Part shown: in pieces, positions 32,883-40,273 of the stretch | How the letters are laid out: each line of letters starts with the position of its first letter | Numbering within the stretch: the first letter of the stretch is position 1 | DNA from: Allosphingosinicella sp042666435 | Lineage (GTDB): Bacteria > Pseudomonadota > Alphaproteobacteria > Sphingomonadales > Sphingomonadaceae | Direction of reading: 5' to 3' | Assembly (NCBI RefSeq): GCF_042666435.1 | Contig: NZ_JBHTDC010000002.1 | Location: 558,001 to 622,000 of the forward strand | DNA length: 64,000 bases | Program-made: the position numbers and the translations under genes | Notes under the pieces: model-generated | What the model saw: the letters and a program-made list of their open reading frames with translations, nothing else | What the model was told of the DNA's origin: nothing | Databases searched by the model: none

Positions 32883-34346
32883 GTGACCGCCAGTTCTTCC
32901 CATCGTCGCCGCGCGGCCTGGCTGTGCGTCCTGGCCGCCGGCGCTTCCGGCTGCGCTCCGAACATCGCCCTCGCGCCGACGCCTGCCGTTTCTTCCGGCG
33001 AATGGCGGGCGGCCCGTTCGCCGCTCGCGGCGGCCTCCGTGGATACGGGATGGGCGGCTTTCGGATCGCCCACCTTGAACGGCCTCATCGCGCGCGCCCG
33101 CGCGGCGAACACCGATGTCCGGGTGGCGACCGCCCGGATCGTCCAGGCGCGGGGAGACTTGAAGGTCGCCCGCTCGGCGAGCCTCCCGACCGTCGTCGCC
33201 GCCGCCTCCGCCGGCGCGCTGACGGGCGGCGACGGAGAGCTTTTCGACCGGCGGGACGAAGCGCTCGGCCTCGATGTCGCCTACGAGCTGGATCTGTTCG
33301 GATATGCGAAGGCCGGCAGCCGCTCGGCCCGCGCGCGGCTGGCGGCCTCGGGCCATGATCGCGACGCGGTCGCGCTGGCGGTGGAGAGCGATGTCGCCCG
33401 CGCCTTCTTCCAGTTCAGCGCGCTTTCGGGCCAGCTCGACCTGCTCGGCCGCGCGCTCGACAATGCGCGCGAGCTCGACAGGATCATCGGGGTCCGGGTC
33501 CGAGAAGGGATCGCCACCCGCTACGACAGCGGATTGCAGGCCGTCGAGGTGACCCGCATCGAGACGGAGATTTCGCGCCTCGCCGAAGCGCGGGACCGCA
33601 CCCGAAACGCGCTGGCGGTGCTGGTCGGAGAGGAGGCACCCTCGTTCGACGTCGAGGCCGACGCGCTCACGACGCTCGCGCCACCGATGTTCGCGCCGTC
33701 GCAGCCGGCCGAATTGGTGTCGCGCCGTCCCGACGTGAGAGCGGCGGAGGCCCGCATCGCGGCGGCGAACGGCGATGTCGCCCGGGCCCGCGCGGCGTTC
33801 CTCCCCGGCCTCCGCATCTCGGCGGGAGCGATATTCGAAGGCGCGGCGGGCGGACCCGTCGGCCTCGCGCTCTCGACCGGTTCCAGCCTGCTCGCCTCGA
33901 TCTTCGACGGCGGCCGCCTCAAGGGCAACCTCCTGAGCGCCGGCGGCGCCCAGCAGGAGGCGGCGGAGACGTATCGCAAGGCCTTGCTGGTCTCGCTCGC
34001 CGACGCCGAGGATGCGATGACCGGGCTCGACCGGTCGCGCCATCGCGAAATGCTGCTGCGCGAGACGTTGAGCATCGCCCACGAGACCGCGAGGATCGCG
34101 CGTCGCCAATATGTCGAGGGCGCGGCCGATCTGCAGATGGTGCTGGATGCGGAGCGCAACGCCCTGGACGTGGAGAATGCCCACATATTGGCGGTCCAGG
34201 ACCGACTGAATGCCGCGGTCGACCTGTTCAAGGCGGTCGGCGGCCATCCGGTGGCAACGCCCGGGGCCATCGCGGGCCAGGCGCGCCCTCCGGAGGACGC
34301 GACGCCGCCGTCGCTCACCTCGTCCGGCCGAGGTTCAGGTTCATGA
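32883..34346 (+). CDS. TolC/NodT-family outer-membrane efflux lipoprotein
   Basis: The GTG at 32883 gives 487 residues. The N-terminus has a lipoprotein signal, LCVLAAGASGC (Cys 21), as in NodT-type outer-membrane factors. Two OEP repeats follow: ARAANTDVRVATARIVQARGD and, in the second half, RPDVRAAEARIAAANGDVARARA with GLRISAGAIFEG. It should form the outer-membrane duct for the HlyD-ABC pair encoded divergently. Its stop overlaps the start of the Fe(II)/2-oxoglutarate oxygenase gene, so the two are coexpressed. Confidence 0.93.
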   Translation: MTASSSHRRRAAWLCVLAAGASGCAPNIALAPTPAVSSGEWRAARSPLAAASVDTGWAAFGSPTLNGLIARARAANTDVRVATARIVQARGDLKVARSASLPTVVAAASAGALTGGDGELFDRRDEALGLDVAYELDLFGYAKAGSRSARARLAASGHDRDAVALAVESDVARAFFQFSALSGQLDLLGRALDNARELDRIIGVRVREGIATRYDSGLQAVEVTRIETEISRLAEARDRTRNALAVLVGEEAPSFDVEADALTTLAPPMFAPSQPAELVSRRPDVRAAEARIAAANGDVARARAAFLPGLRISAGAIFEGAAGGPVGLALSTGSSLLASIFDGGRLKGNLLSAGGAQQEAAETYRKALLVSLADAEDAMTGLDRSRHREMLLRETLSIAHETARIARRQYVEGAADLQMVLDAERNALDVENAHILAVQDRLNAAVDLFKAVGGHPVATPGAIAGQARPPEDATPPSLTSSGRGSGS

Positions 34347-35104
34347 AGGGACTCCCGATGCAGGTTCGAAAGCAGGATCAGGCCGCCGGGTTCGACCTCA
34401 ATCCCGATCTGGACATAGAAGGGCTTGCCGCCGCTTATGCCGCCACCGGGCGAGTCCGCATCCACCGCTTCCTCGCCGAGGAAGGCCTTCCGGAATTTTA
34501 CGACAATCTGTGCGGGCGCGACGATTGGTGGCATCTGATGAACGGCCCCGACGGGATCGTCGAGATCGACCGCGCGATGCGGGCCACCATGAGCGAGGCC
34601 GACCGCCGGCGGCTCGACGACATGGTCGACGCGGGCGCGCGCACCGGTTTCCAGTATCGCTACGAAGGCCTGCGCGTGCCCGAGGGCCGGGCCGACCCCG
34701 CGATGGGCGCCGACCCGCTCGACGCCTTCGCGGACCTGATGTCGAGCGAGCCGATGCTGAAGGTCCTGCGCGTCATCACCGGCTGCGGCGCGCTTTCCTT
34801 CACCGACGGGCAGGCGACCGCTTATGGACCCGGCGACTTCCTCACCCGCCACGACGACGACGTCCCCGGCAAGAACCGGGTGGCCGCCTATGTCTTCGGC
34901 CTCACCCCGAACTGGCGGCCCGAATGGGGCGGCATCCTGACGTTCCACGGATCGCCGCTCGAACCGGTGATCGGGCACGTCCCGCGCTTCAACACGCTCG
35001 ACCTGTTCGCCGTCCCGCAGGATCACAGCGTCTCCTACGTGAGCCCGGCCGCGCCCCGCCGCCGCTTCGCGGTGACAGGCTGGCTGCGAACCGGCGAGCG
35101 CTGA
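34343..35104 (+). CDS. Fe(II)/2-oxoglutarate oxygenase, prolyl-hydroxylase-like
   Basis: The 253-residue protein starts at ATG 34343, overlapping the tolC-like stop (ATGA). Iron ligands are H170 and D172 in FLTRHDDDVPG and H228 in VPQDHSVSYVSP; R239-R241 followed by FAVTGWLR provide the 2-oxoglutarate arginine. The AYVFGLTPNWRPEWGGILTF segment is typical of the Tpa1/prolyl 4-hydroxylase-like group (COG3751). Coupling to the export genes suggests that it acts on the exported peptide, whose core carries P-C-P-P-S-C-P-P. That link is inference; it could instead modify a small metabolite or another protein. Confidence 0.85.
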   Translation: MKGLPMQVRKQDQAAGFDLNPDLDIEGLAAAYAATGRVRIHRFLAEEGLPEFYDNLCGRDDWWHLMNGPDGIVEIDRAMRATMSEADRRRLDDMVDAGARTGFQYRYEGLRVPEGRADPAMGADPLDAFADLMSSEPMLKVLRVITGCGALSFTDGQATAYGPGDFLTRHDDDVPGKNRVAAYVFGLTPNWRPEWGGILTFHGSPLEPVIGHVPRFNTLDLFAVPQDHSVSYVSPAAPRRRFAVTGWLRTGER

Positions 35105-35117
35105 TGAGACCCTCCGG

Positions 35118-35711
35118 TCACTCCGGCAGGTAGAATTGCGTGACCATGCAATAGAGCATCGGGATGGACAGCACGAAATTGATGCGCGACGCGATCATCG
35201 CGGTGCGCGCCGATTTCGCCTTGGCTTCGTCATCCGCCGGCTTGAGGCCCAGCGCCTTCTTCTGGTTCGGCCAGATGACGAACCACACGTTCGCCGCCAT
35301 GATGAGCCCCAGCCACATGCCGAGTCCGATCACCCGATAGCCCTGCTCGAAGGCGAGCGCCGGCATCAGGTAGCGCCCGGTCGGGTTGGTCTCGGCCAGC
35401 GCCACGCCCAGGATCACCGTCGCCAGCGCCGACCAGCGGAACCAGAACAGGGCTTCGGGCGCGATATATTTGGAGACGCCGCCCTTCAGTTCGGCCGGCA
35501 CCTTGGGCATGGTCGGAATCTGGACCATGTTGAAATAATAAAGCAGGCCGATCCACAGCACGCCGGCGATGACGTGGAAGAAGCGCAGCCACCAATGGGC
35601 ATAATCGCCCTCGCCCATCGCGTCGCCATGGAGGCCGAACATCGTCGCCAGCAGCAGGACGATGCCAAGCGCCAGCGCGAGATTGAGGTTGCCGAATATC
35701 CTGCCCATCAC
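35118..35711 (-). CDS. PuuD-like (DUF989) membrane protein
   Basis: The 197-residue protein has about four or five membrane helices: NLALALGIVLLLATMFGL, WWLRFFHVIAGVLWIGLLYYFN, FRWSALATVILGVAL and a C-terminal SRINFVLSIPMLYCMVTQF. The HVIAGVLWIGLLYYFNMVQIP and GLIMAANVWFVIWPNQKKA stretches match the membrane part annotated as urate hydroxylase PuuD. The cytochrome c domain of full PuuD is missing, and no purine genes are adjacent, so urate oxidation is doubtful for this short form. Confidence 0.8.
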   Translation of the reverse strand: MMGRIFGNLNLALALGIVLLLATMFGLHGDAMGEGDYAHWWLRFFHVIAGVLWIGLLYYFNMVQIPTMPKVPAELKGGVSKYIAPEALFWFRWSALATVILGVALAETNPTGRYLMPALAFEQGYRVIGLGMWLGLIMAANVWFVIWPNQKKALGLKPADDEAKAKSARTAMIASRINFVLSIPMLYCMVTQFYLPE

Positions 35712-35787
35712 CGATCCCCCTTTTGATTATGCGAGGCGCAATCTATCGTTCCTGATCCGCAATGATAAGCCCCAAGCGAGTGTTCCG

Positions 35788-36438
35788 ATGACCAAGCCGG
35801 TCCTTTACGATTATTTCCGCTCCTCCGCCGCCTACCGCGTCCGCATCGCCCTGAACCTCAAGGGGATCGACTATGAAAGCGTGCCGGTGAACCTCGCCGA
35901 AGGGGCGCAGAAGGAGGCCGGCTATCGCGCCCGCAACCCGCAGGGCTTCGTGCCGATGCTGGAGATGGAGGGGCAGCGCCTGACCCAGAGCCTCGCCATC
36001 ATCGACTGGCTCGACGCGACCGTCCCGGAGCCGCGCCTCGTCCCCGCCGATCCGGCGGATCGCGCTCATGCCATGGCGCTGGCGCTGGCCATCGCCTCCG
36101 ACATCCATCCGCTCAACAACCTTCGCGTGCTCAAATATCTCGGCGGACCGCTCGGCCAGGATGAGGAGACGCGGAACGCCTGGTACGCTCATTGGATCGC
36201 CGAAGGCTTCGCGGCGCTGGAGATGCTGGCGGCGGCGCGGGCCAGCCGCTTCCTGTTCGGCGACGCGCCCGGCATCGCCGACGTCTGCCTCGTCCCCCAG
36301 ATGTTCAACGCCCGCCGCTTTGCCGTTCCGCTGGACGATTTCCCGACATTGCTGCGCGCCGATGCCGAAGCGTGCCAACTCGGCGCGTTCGCCGCCGCCC
36401 ATCCCGACAAGGTCGCATCCGTCGGCGCGGCGCGCTAG
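35788..36438 (+). CDS. maiA: Maleylacetoacetate isomerase (zeta-class GST)
   Basis: The start is ATG 35788 (MTKPVLYDYFRSSAAYRVRI), giving 216 residues. The thioredoxin-like N-domain carries the zeta-class motif SSAAYRVRIALN with the Ser that activates glutathione, then NPQGFVPMLE and QSLAIIDWLD; the C-domain has SDIHPLNNLRVLKYL and GIADVCLVPQMFNARRF. It isomerises maleylacetoacetate to fumarylacetoacetate in tyrosine or homogentisate breakdown. No other genes of that pathway are adjacent. A two-hairpin repeat starts directly after its stop codon. Confidence 0.93.
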   Translation: MTKPVLYDYFRSSAAYRVRIALNLKGIDYESVPVNLAEGAQKEAGYRARNPQGFVPMLEMEGQRLTQSLAIIDWLDATVPEPRLVPADPADRAHAMALALAIASDIHPLNNLRVLKYLGGPLGQDEETRNAWYAHWIAEGFAALEMLAAARASRFLFGDAPGIADVCLVPQMFNARRFAVPLDDFPTLLRADAEACQLGAFAAAHPDKVASVGAAR

Positions 36439-36576
36439 AGCGGGCTGCGGTTACATTGAATCGTCACCCTGAACTTGTTTCAGGGTCCACCTACCCACCA
36501 GTTGCGTGGCTCGGATATGGATGCTGAAACGAGTTCAGCATGACGAGATGGTGCAATCCAAACTCATCATGCCCTA
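36439..36576 (+). repeat. ~137-bp two-hairpin repeat, copy A
   Basis: It runs from agcgggctgcggttacattg to gatggtgcaatccaaactca and contains two hairpins, accctgaacttgtttcagggt-like and tgctgaaacgagttcagca. Copy B is inverted at 37542-37678 and copy C is direct at 52139-52276. Coding capacity is absent. Confidence 0.88.
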
Positions 36577-36599
36577 AGAAGTAGCGAGGAGACAAAAGC

Positions 36600-37418
36600 A
36601 TGGGCAGGATCGACGCGATCGGAAAGAGCATGGCCGATGTGAAGGCATTGTCGGCGATCGAAATCCCCAGCCTGGAGGGCCGGGTGAGCGCGGAGGAGTG
36701 GAAGATCCGCGTCGATCTCGCCGCCGCTTACCGGCTGGTCGCGCATTACGGCTGGGACGATCTCATCTTCACCCATCTCTCCGCGCGGGTGCCGGGGCCG
36801 GAGCATCATTTCCTGCTCAACCCCTATCAATTGATGTTCGAGGAAGTGACCGCCTCGTCGCTGGTCAAGGTCGACATGAGCGGCAATCCGGTCGGCGAGA
36901 CGCCCTTCATCACCAACGCCGCCGGCTTCACCATCCACTCCGCGCTGCACATGGCGCGCGAGGACGCGCAGGCGGTGATGCACCTCCACACGCCGCATGG
37001 CCAGGCGGTGTCGGCCCATGCCGAGGGCCTGCTGCCGCTGACCCAGACGGCGATGCTGATCCGCGAGGACGTCGCCTATCACGATTATGAAGGCGTCGCC
37101 GTCGACCTCGACGAACGCGAGCGGCTCGTCGCCGACATCGGCGACAAGGGCGCGATGCTGCTCAGGAACCACGGCACGCTGACCGTCGGCGAGACGGTCG
37201 GCGAGGCCTTCGTCCGCCTCTATTTCCTGGAGCGCGCCTGCCAGGCCCAGATCCTCGCTCTGTCCGCCGGCGAGGGCAACCTCAACAATCCACCCCAGGG
37301 CGCGCCGGAAGTGACCGCCCAGCAGGGCAGGATGGGCCTCAAGATGGCGGCGGGCGCCCTCGCCTGGCCCGCCTTGCTGCGGAAGGCGTACAGGCTAGAC
37401 CCGACCTTCGCGAGCTAG
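36600..37418 (+). CDS. Class II aldolase/adducin family protein
   Basis: The 272-residue protein has the AraD-type fold: IRVDLAAAYRLVAHYGWDDLI near residue 33, then FTHLSARVPGPEHHFLLNP, EDAQAVMHLHTPHGQAVSAH with the zinc-binding histidines, and LRNHGTLTVGETVGEAFV with a further metal histidine. In the well-known relatives it cleaves or epimerises a sugar phosphate; proteins of this length are also found as decarboxylase-like enzymes, so the substrate is open. The gene is enclosed by inverted copies of the two-hairpin repeat. Confidence 0.9.
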   Translation: MGRIDAIGKSMADVKALSAIEIPSLEGRVSAEEWKIRVDLAAAYRLVAHYGWDDLIFTHLSARVPGPEHHFLLNPYQLMFEEVTASSLVKVDMSGNPVGETPFITNAAGFTIHSALHMAREDAQAVMHLHTPHGQAVSAHAEGLLPLTQTAMLIREDVAYHDYEGVAVDLDERERLVADIGDKGAMLLRNHGTLTVGETVGEAFVRLYFLERACQAQILALSAGEGNLNNPPQGAPEVTAQQGRMGLKMAAGALAWPALLRKAYRLDPTFAS

Positions 37419-37444
37419 GATCGCTCATAGTCGGAGATTTTCCG

Positions 37445-37515
37445 GTTCCCCGGCGAAAGCCGGGGTCCAGCTACGGCCTCGGAAACTGGGCCCCGGCGTT
37501 CGCCGGGGAACGACA
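37445..37515. repeat. Palindromic repeat (ggttccccggcgaaagccgg family)
   Basis: Arms are ggttccccggcgaaagccgg and ccccggcgttcgccggggaa, each itself palindromic. It lies between the aldolase gene and copy B of the two-hairpin repeat, downstream of the aldolase stop. Confidence 0.75.
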
Positions 37516-37541
37516 GCGCTGGAAACGAATTCCAGGCCTTG

Positions 37542-37678
37542 AGGGCATGATGAGTTTGGATTGCACCATCTCGTCATGCTGAACTTGTTTCAGCATCCAT
37601 TCCCGAGCCACATGCCGCGCGAGTAGGTGGACCCTGAAACGAGTTCAGGGTGACGATTGAATGTAACCGCATCCCGCT
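37542..37678 (-). repeat. ~137-bp two-hairpin repeat, copy B (inverted)
   Basis: The reverse complement reads gcgggatgcggttacattca ... gatggtgcaatccaaactca and aligns along its length with copies A and C. It ends immediately before the astE-like stop codon at 37679. Confidence 0.88.
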
Positions 37679-38716
37679 TCAAATGATCTCATCCTCGTCG
37701 AGCAGCCGCTCCGTCTCGGCCGCCCGGCCCAGAGTCTCGTAATGCTCGCCGAGCTTGGACGCATTCTCGACATTGGCGATGTGGAACAAGGCGTCCCCCT
37801 GGTTGACGGCGGGGATGTTGGCGCGGCCGATGACGATGCCGGCCATGCTCGCCTTCACATCCGTCTCGCGCTCGCCATAAGGGTCGGCGACGACGCCGAT
37901 GCGCTCGCCGGCCGCGACATGGTCGCCGATCTGCTTGAACGGCCGGAAGATGCCGCTCTCCTCGGCCCGGACCCAGCGGCTGCTGGTCGACAGCACCGGC
38001 GCCGGCCCGCGCCGGCCGCGCCGCCTGGCGATCATGCCGAGATGAGCCATCACCCGGAGCACGCCGCGCATGCCGACGCTGACCGAAAGCTCGTCGACGC
38101 GCAGCCCCTCGCCGGCTTCATAGACGATCACCGGCACGCCCCGATCCTGCGCCGCCTTCCTCAGCGACCCTTCGCGGTGGCCACTATGGACGATGATCGG
38201 CGCGCCGAACGCCTGGGCGAGGCGGTAGGCGGGCTCGCGGTGGCTGTCGACGCGGATCTGCGGCAGGTTGGAACGGTGGATGGCGGCGCTGTGGAGGTCG
38301 ATGCCGTAGTCGCTCCGCGCCACCACTTCGGCGAGGAATATGTAAGCCAGCTGCGCGGCGAGCGATCCCCTGGGGCTGCCGGGAAAGCTCCGGTTGAGGT
38401 CGCGCCGGTCGGGAAGGTAGCGGCTGTGGCCGATGAAGCCGAAGGCATTGACGATCGGCACCATCAGCAGGGTGCCGCGGGCCAGAACCAGCGCCTTGGA
38501 CGCGAGCAGCCGCCGGCAGATGGCGACGCCGGTCAGCTCGTCGCCATGGACCGCGGCGCTGACGAACAGCGTCGGCCCCTCGCGCCGGCCGTGGATGACG
38601 CAGACCGGAAGCGCCATCGGCGTGCGGTTGGCGAGCGCGCTCATCGGCAGGTCGACGAGCCGGCGCTCGCCCGGCGCCACCTCTTCTCCACCGATGCTGA
38701 ACGCGGCCCGCGCCAA
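37679..38716 (-). CDS. Succinylglutamate desuccinylase/aspartoacylase-like protein
   Basis: No ATG fits the start; TTG 38716 (LARAAFSIGGEEVAPG), just after the rimK stop at 38719, gives 345 residues. The zinc carboxypeptidase-like fold shows VHGDELTG (His, Glu ligands) and DLHSAAIHRSNLPQI (His ligand), then the C-terminal beta domain with VRAEESGIFRPF and GIVIGRANIP. Members linked to RimK have been suggested to act on glutamyl or aspartyl peptide tails. It is the last gene of the rimB-rimK operon here. Confidence 0.88.
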   Translation of the reverse strand: MARAAFSIGGEEVAPGERRLVDLPMSALANRTPMALPVCVIHGRREGPTLFVSAAVHGDELTGVAICRRLLASKALVLARGTLLMVPIVNAFGFIGHSRYLPDRRDLNRSFPGSPRGSLAAQLAYIFLAEVVARSDYGIDLHSAAIHRSNLPQIRVDSHREPAYRLAQAFGAPIIVHSGHREGSLRKAAQDRGVPVIVYEAGEGLRVDELSVSVGMRGVLRVMAHLGMIARRRGRRGPAPVLSTSSRWVRAEESGIFRPFKQIGDHVAAGERIGVVADPYGERETDVKASMAGIVIGRANIPAVNQGDALFHIANVENASKLGEHYETLGRAAETERLLDEDEII

Positions 38717-38718
38717 TC

Positions 38719-39624
38719 CTAGCCCTTCCCCTTCGTCCTGGTCTTGCCAGGCTCGGCATTGTTTTCGACAAACTGGACGATCTTGGCGGCGACGTCCACG
38801 CCCGTCGCCTGCTCGACGCCCTCCAGACCCGGCGAGGAGTTCACTTCCATCACCACCGGGCCATGATTGGAGCGCAGCATGTCGACGCCGCAGACGTTGA
38901 GGCCCATGGCCTTGGCCGCGCCGATCGCCGTCGCGCGCTCCTGCGGCGTGATCTTGATCGGCCGCGCGGAGCCGCCGCGATGCAGGTTCGATCGGAAGTC
39001 GCCCTCCTTGCCCTTGCGCATCATCGACGCAACCACCTTCTCGCCGACCACGATACAGCGAATATCCTCGCCATTGGCCTCCTCGACATATTCCTGGACG
39101 AGGATGTTGGTGTTCACCCCGCCGAACGCCTGGATGATGCTCTCGGCGGCCTTGGGAGTCTCGCCGAGCACGACACCGATGCCCTGCGTGCCCTCCAGCA
39201 GCTTGATGACGACGGGCGCGCCGCCCGCCAGGCGGACGATGTCCTCGGCGTTGGAGGTCTTGTGCGCGAAGACGGTGACGGGGAGCCCAATCCCCTTGCG
39301 CGACAGGAGCTGGAGGCTCCTCAACTTGTCGCGCGAGCGGGCGATGGCGACCGATTCGTTGACGCAATAGACGCGCATCATCTCGAACTGCCGCACCACG
39401 GCGGTGCCGAAGAAGGTGACCGACGCGCCGATCCGGGGGACGACCGCGTCGTAGCCGGTCAGCGCCCGGCCCTGATAATGGATCTTGGGCCGGTGCGATG
39501 CGATGTCGATGGTACAGCGCAGATGGTCGATCGTGTCGATCTCATGCCCCCGCGCCCGCGCCGCCTCGATGATGCGCTGGTGCGAATAAAGCTGCGGGCT
39601 GCGGCAGAGCAAGGCGATCTTCAT
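38719..39624 (-). CDS. rimK: RimK-type ATP-grasp ligase (ribosomal protein S6 glutamate ligase)
   Basis: The 301-residue protein starts at ATG 39624 (MKIALLCRSPQLYSHQRI). It has the RimK N-domain (DAVVPRIGASVTFFGTAVVR) and an ATP-grasp domain with VVIKLLEGTQGIGVVL, ILVQEYVEEANGEDIRCIVVG and the metal site VVMEVNSSPGLEGVE. It adds glutamates to the C-terminus of ribosomal protein S6, or makes poly-glutamate. The ATG overlaps the stop of the RimB-like gene (ATGA), and the AstE-like gene follows 2 bp later. The lysine-rich tail KTRTKGKG is unusual but unremarkable. Confidence 0.93.
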   Translation of the reverse strand: MKIALLCRSPQLYSHQRIIEAARARGHEIDTIDHLRCTIDIASHRPKIHYQGRALTGYDAVVPRIGASVTFFGTAVVRQFEMMRVYCVNESVAIARSRDKLRSLQLLSRKGIGLPVTVFAHKTSNAEDIVRLAGGAPVVIKLLEGTQGIGVVLGETPKAAESIIQAFGGVNTNILVQEYVEEANGEDIRCIVVGEKVVASMMRKGKEGDFRSNLHRGGSARPIKITPQERATAIGAAKAMGLNVCGVDMLRSNHGPVVMEVNSSPGLEGVEQATGVDVAAKIVQFVENNAEPGKTRTKGKG

Positions 39625-40094
39625 GGGGAAATAGTGTCCAGGCTTTCGATGACGGCGGGATGACGTTCGGAGAGGCGGAAGGAGCGCCCCGGATCGATGA
39701 CGAACCGGCGCCGAATCGCCTCGCGTCCGAGCAGCATCCGAAAGCCCATCACGTCGCGCGAAGCCAGGGTCAACTCGATCCGCCACTCGGTGGCGCCGAG
39801 CCGTGCCGGGGTCTCGATCACGATCCTCTTCTCGGCCTCGCCATTGGAGCTGCGCACCCAGCGTTCGTCCTTGACCGGCGCGACGGCGGCGATCTCGGGA
39901 ACGGCATGGCGCTGGATGGGATGGAGCAGGAATTCGACCCAGGGCGCGCCGCCCTCGGTGAAGCGCCGCGTGCCGAAGCTGTGCAGCGACGAGGTCCGGG
40001 CGCCGCTGTCGATCTTGGCCTTGATCGGCAATTCGAGGAGCGCGGGGAGTTGCACCCATTCGCGCCATCCGATCACCGGTCGTTCGCGCTTCAC
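39621..40094 (-). CDS. RimB-like ATP-dependent zinc protease family protein
   Basis: The 157-residue protein has the pepsin-like COG4067 fold: PIKAKIDSGARTSSLHS, with the aspartate of the retropepsin-type site, and FRMLLGREAIRRRFVIDPGRSF near the end. Such proteins neighbour rimK in many proteobacteria and in Pseudomonas RimB modulates RimK activity. It is the first gene of the rimB-rimK-astE operon, coupled to rimK by a 4-bp overlap. Confidence 0.88.
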   Translation of the reverse strand: MKRERPVIGWREWVQLPALLELPIKAKIDSGARTSSLHSFGTRRFTEGGAPWVEFLLHPIQRHAVPEIAAVAPVKDERWVRSSNGEAEKRIVIETPARLGATEWRIELTLASRDVMGFRMLLGREAIRRRFVIDPGRSFRLSERHPAVIESLDTISP

Positions 40095-40273
40095 GGCATG
40101 TCCTTCCGACGCTGACGACCCCTTTATCAGCTTGAGCCGGCGTTTGAAAAGCGCGGGCGCTCGCCGGCGGATCGTCGACGCGGGTGATGATTCCGGCTAT
40201 GGAATCCTGCCCCCGGCCCCAGCCCGGGCGCCCGTAAGCTTCGCATTCCCTCGTTCAGATGGAGAAGCGACCC

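Noticed and set aside
36439..37678. Insertion sequence around the aldolase gene
   Set aside because: The flanking repeats lack any transposase gene, and a third copy lies alone at 52139; small palindromic elements explain them better.
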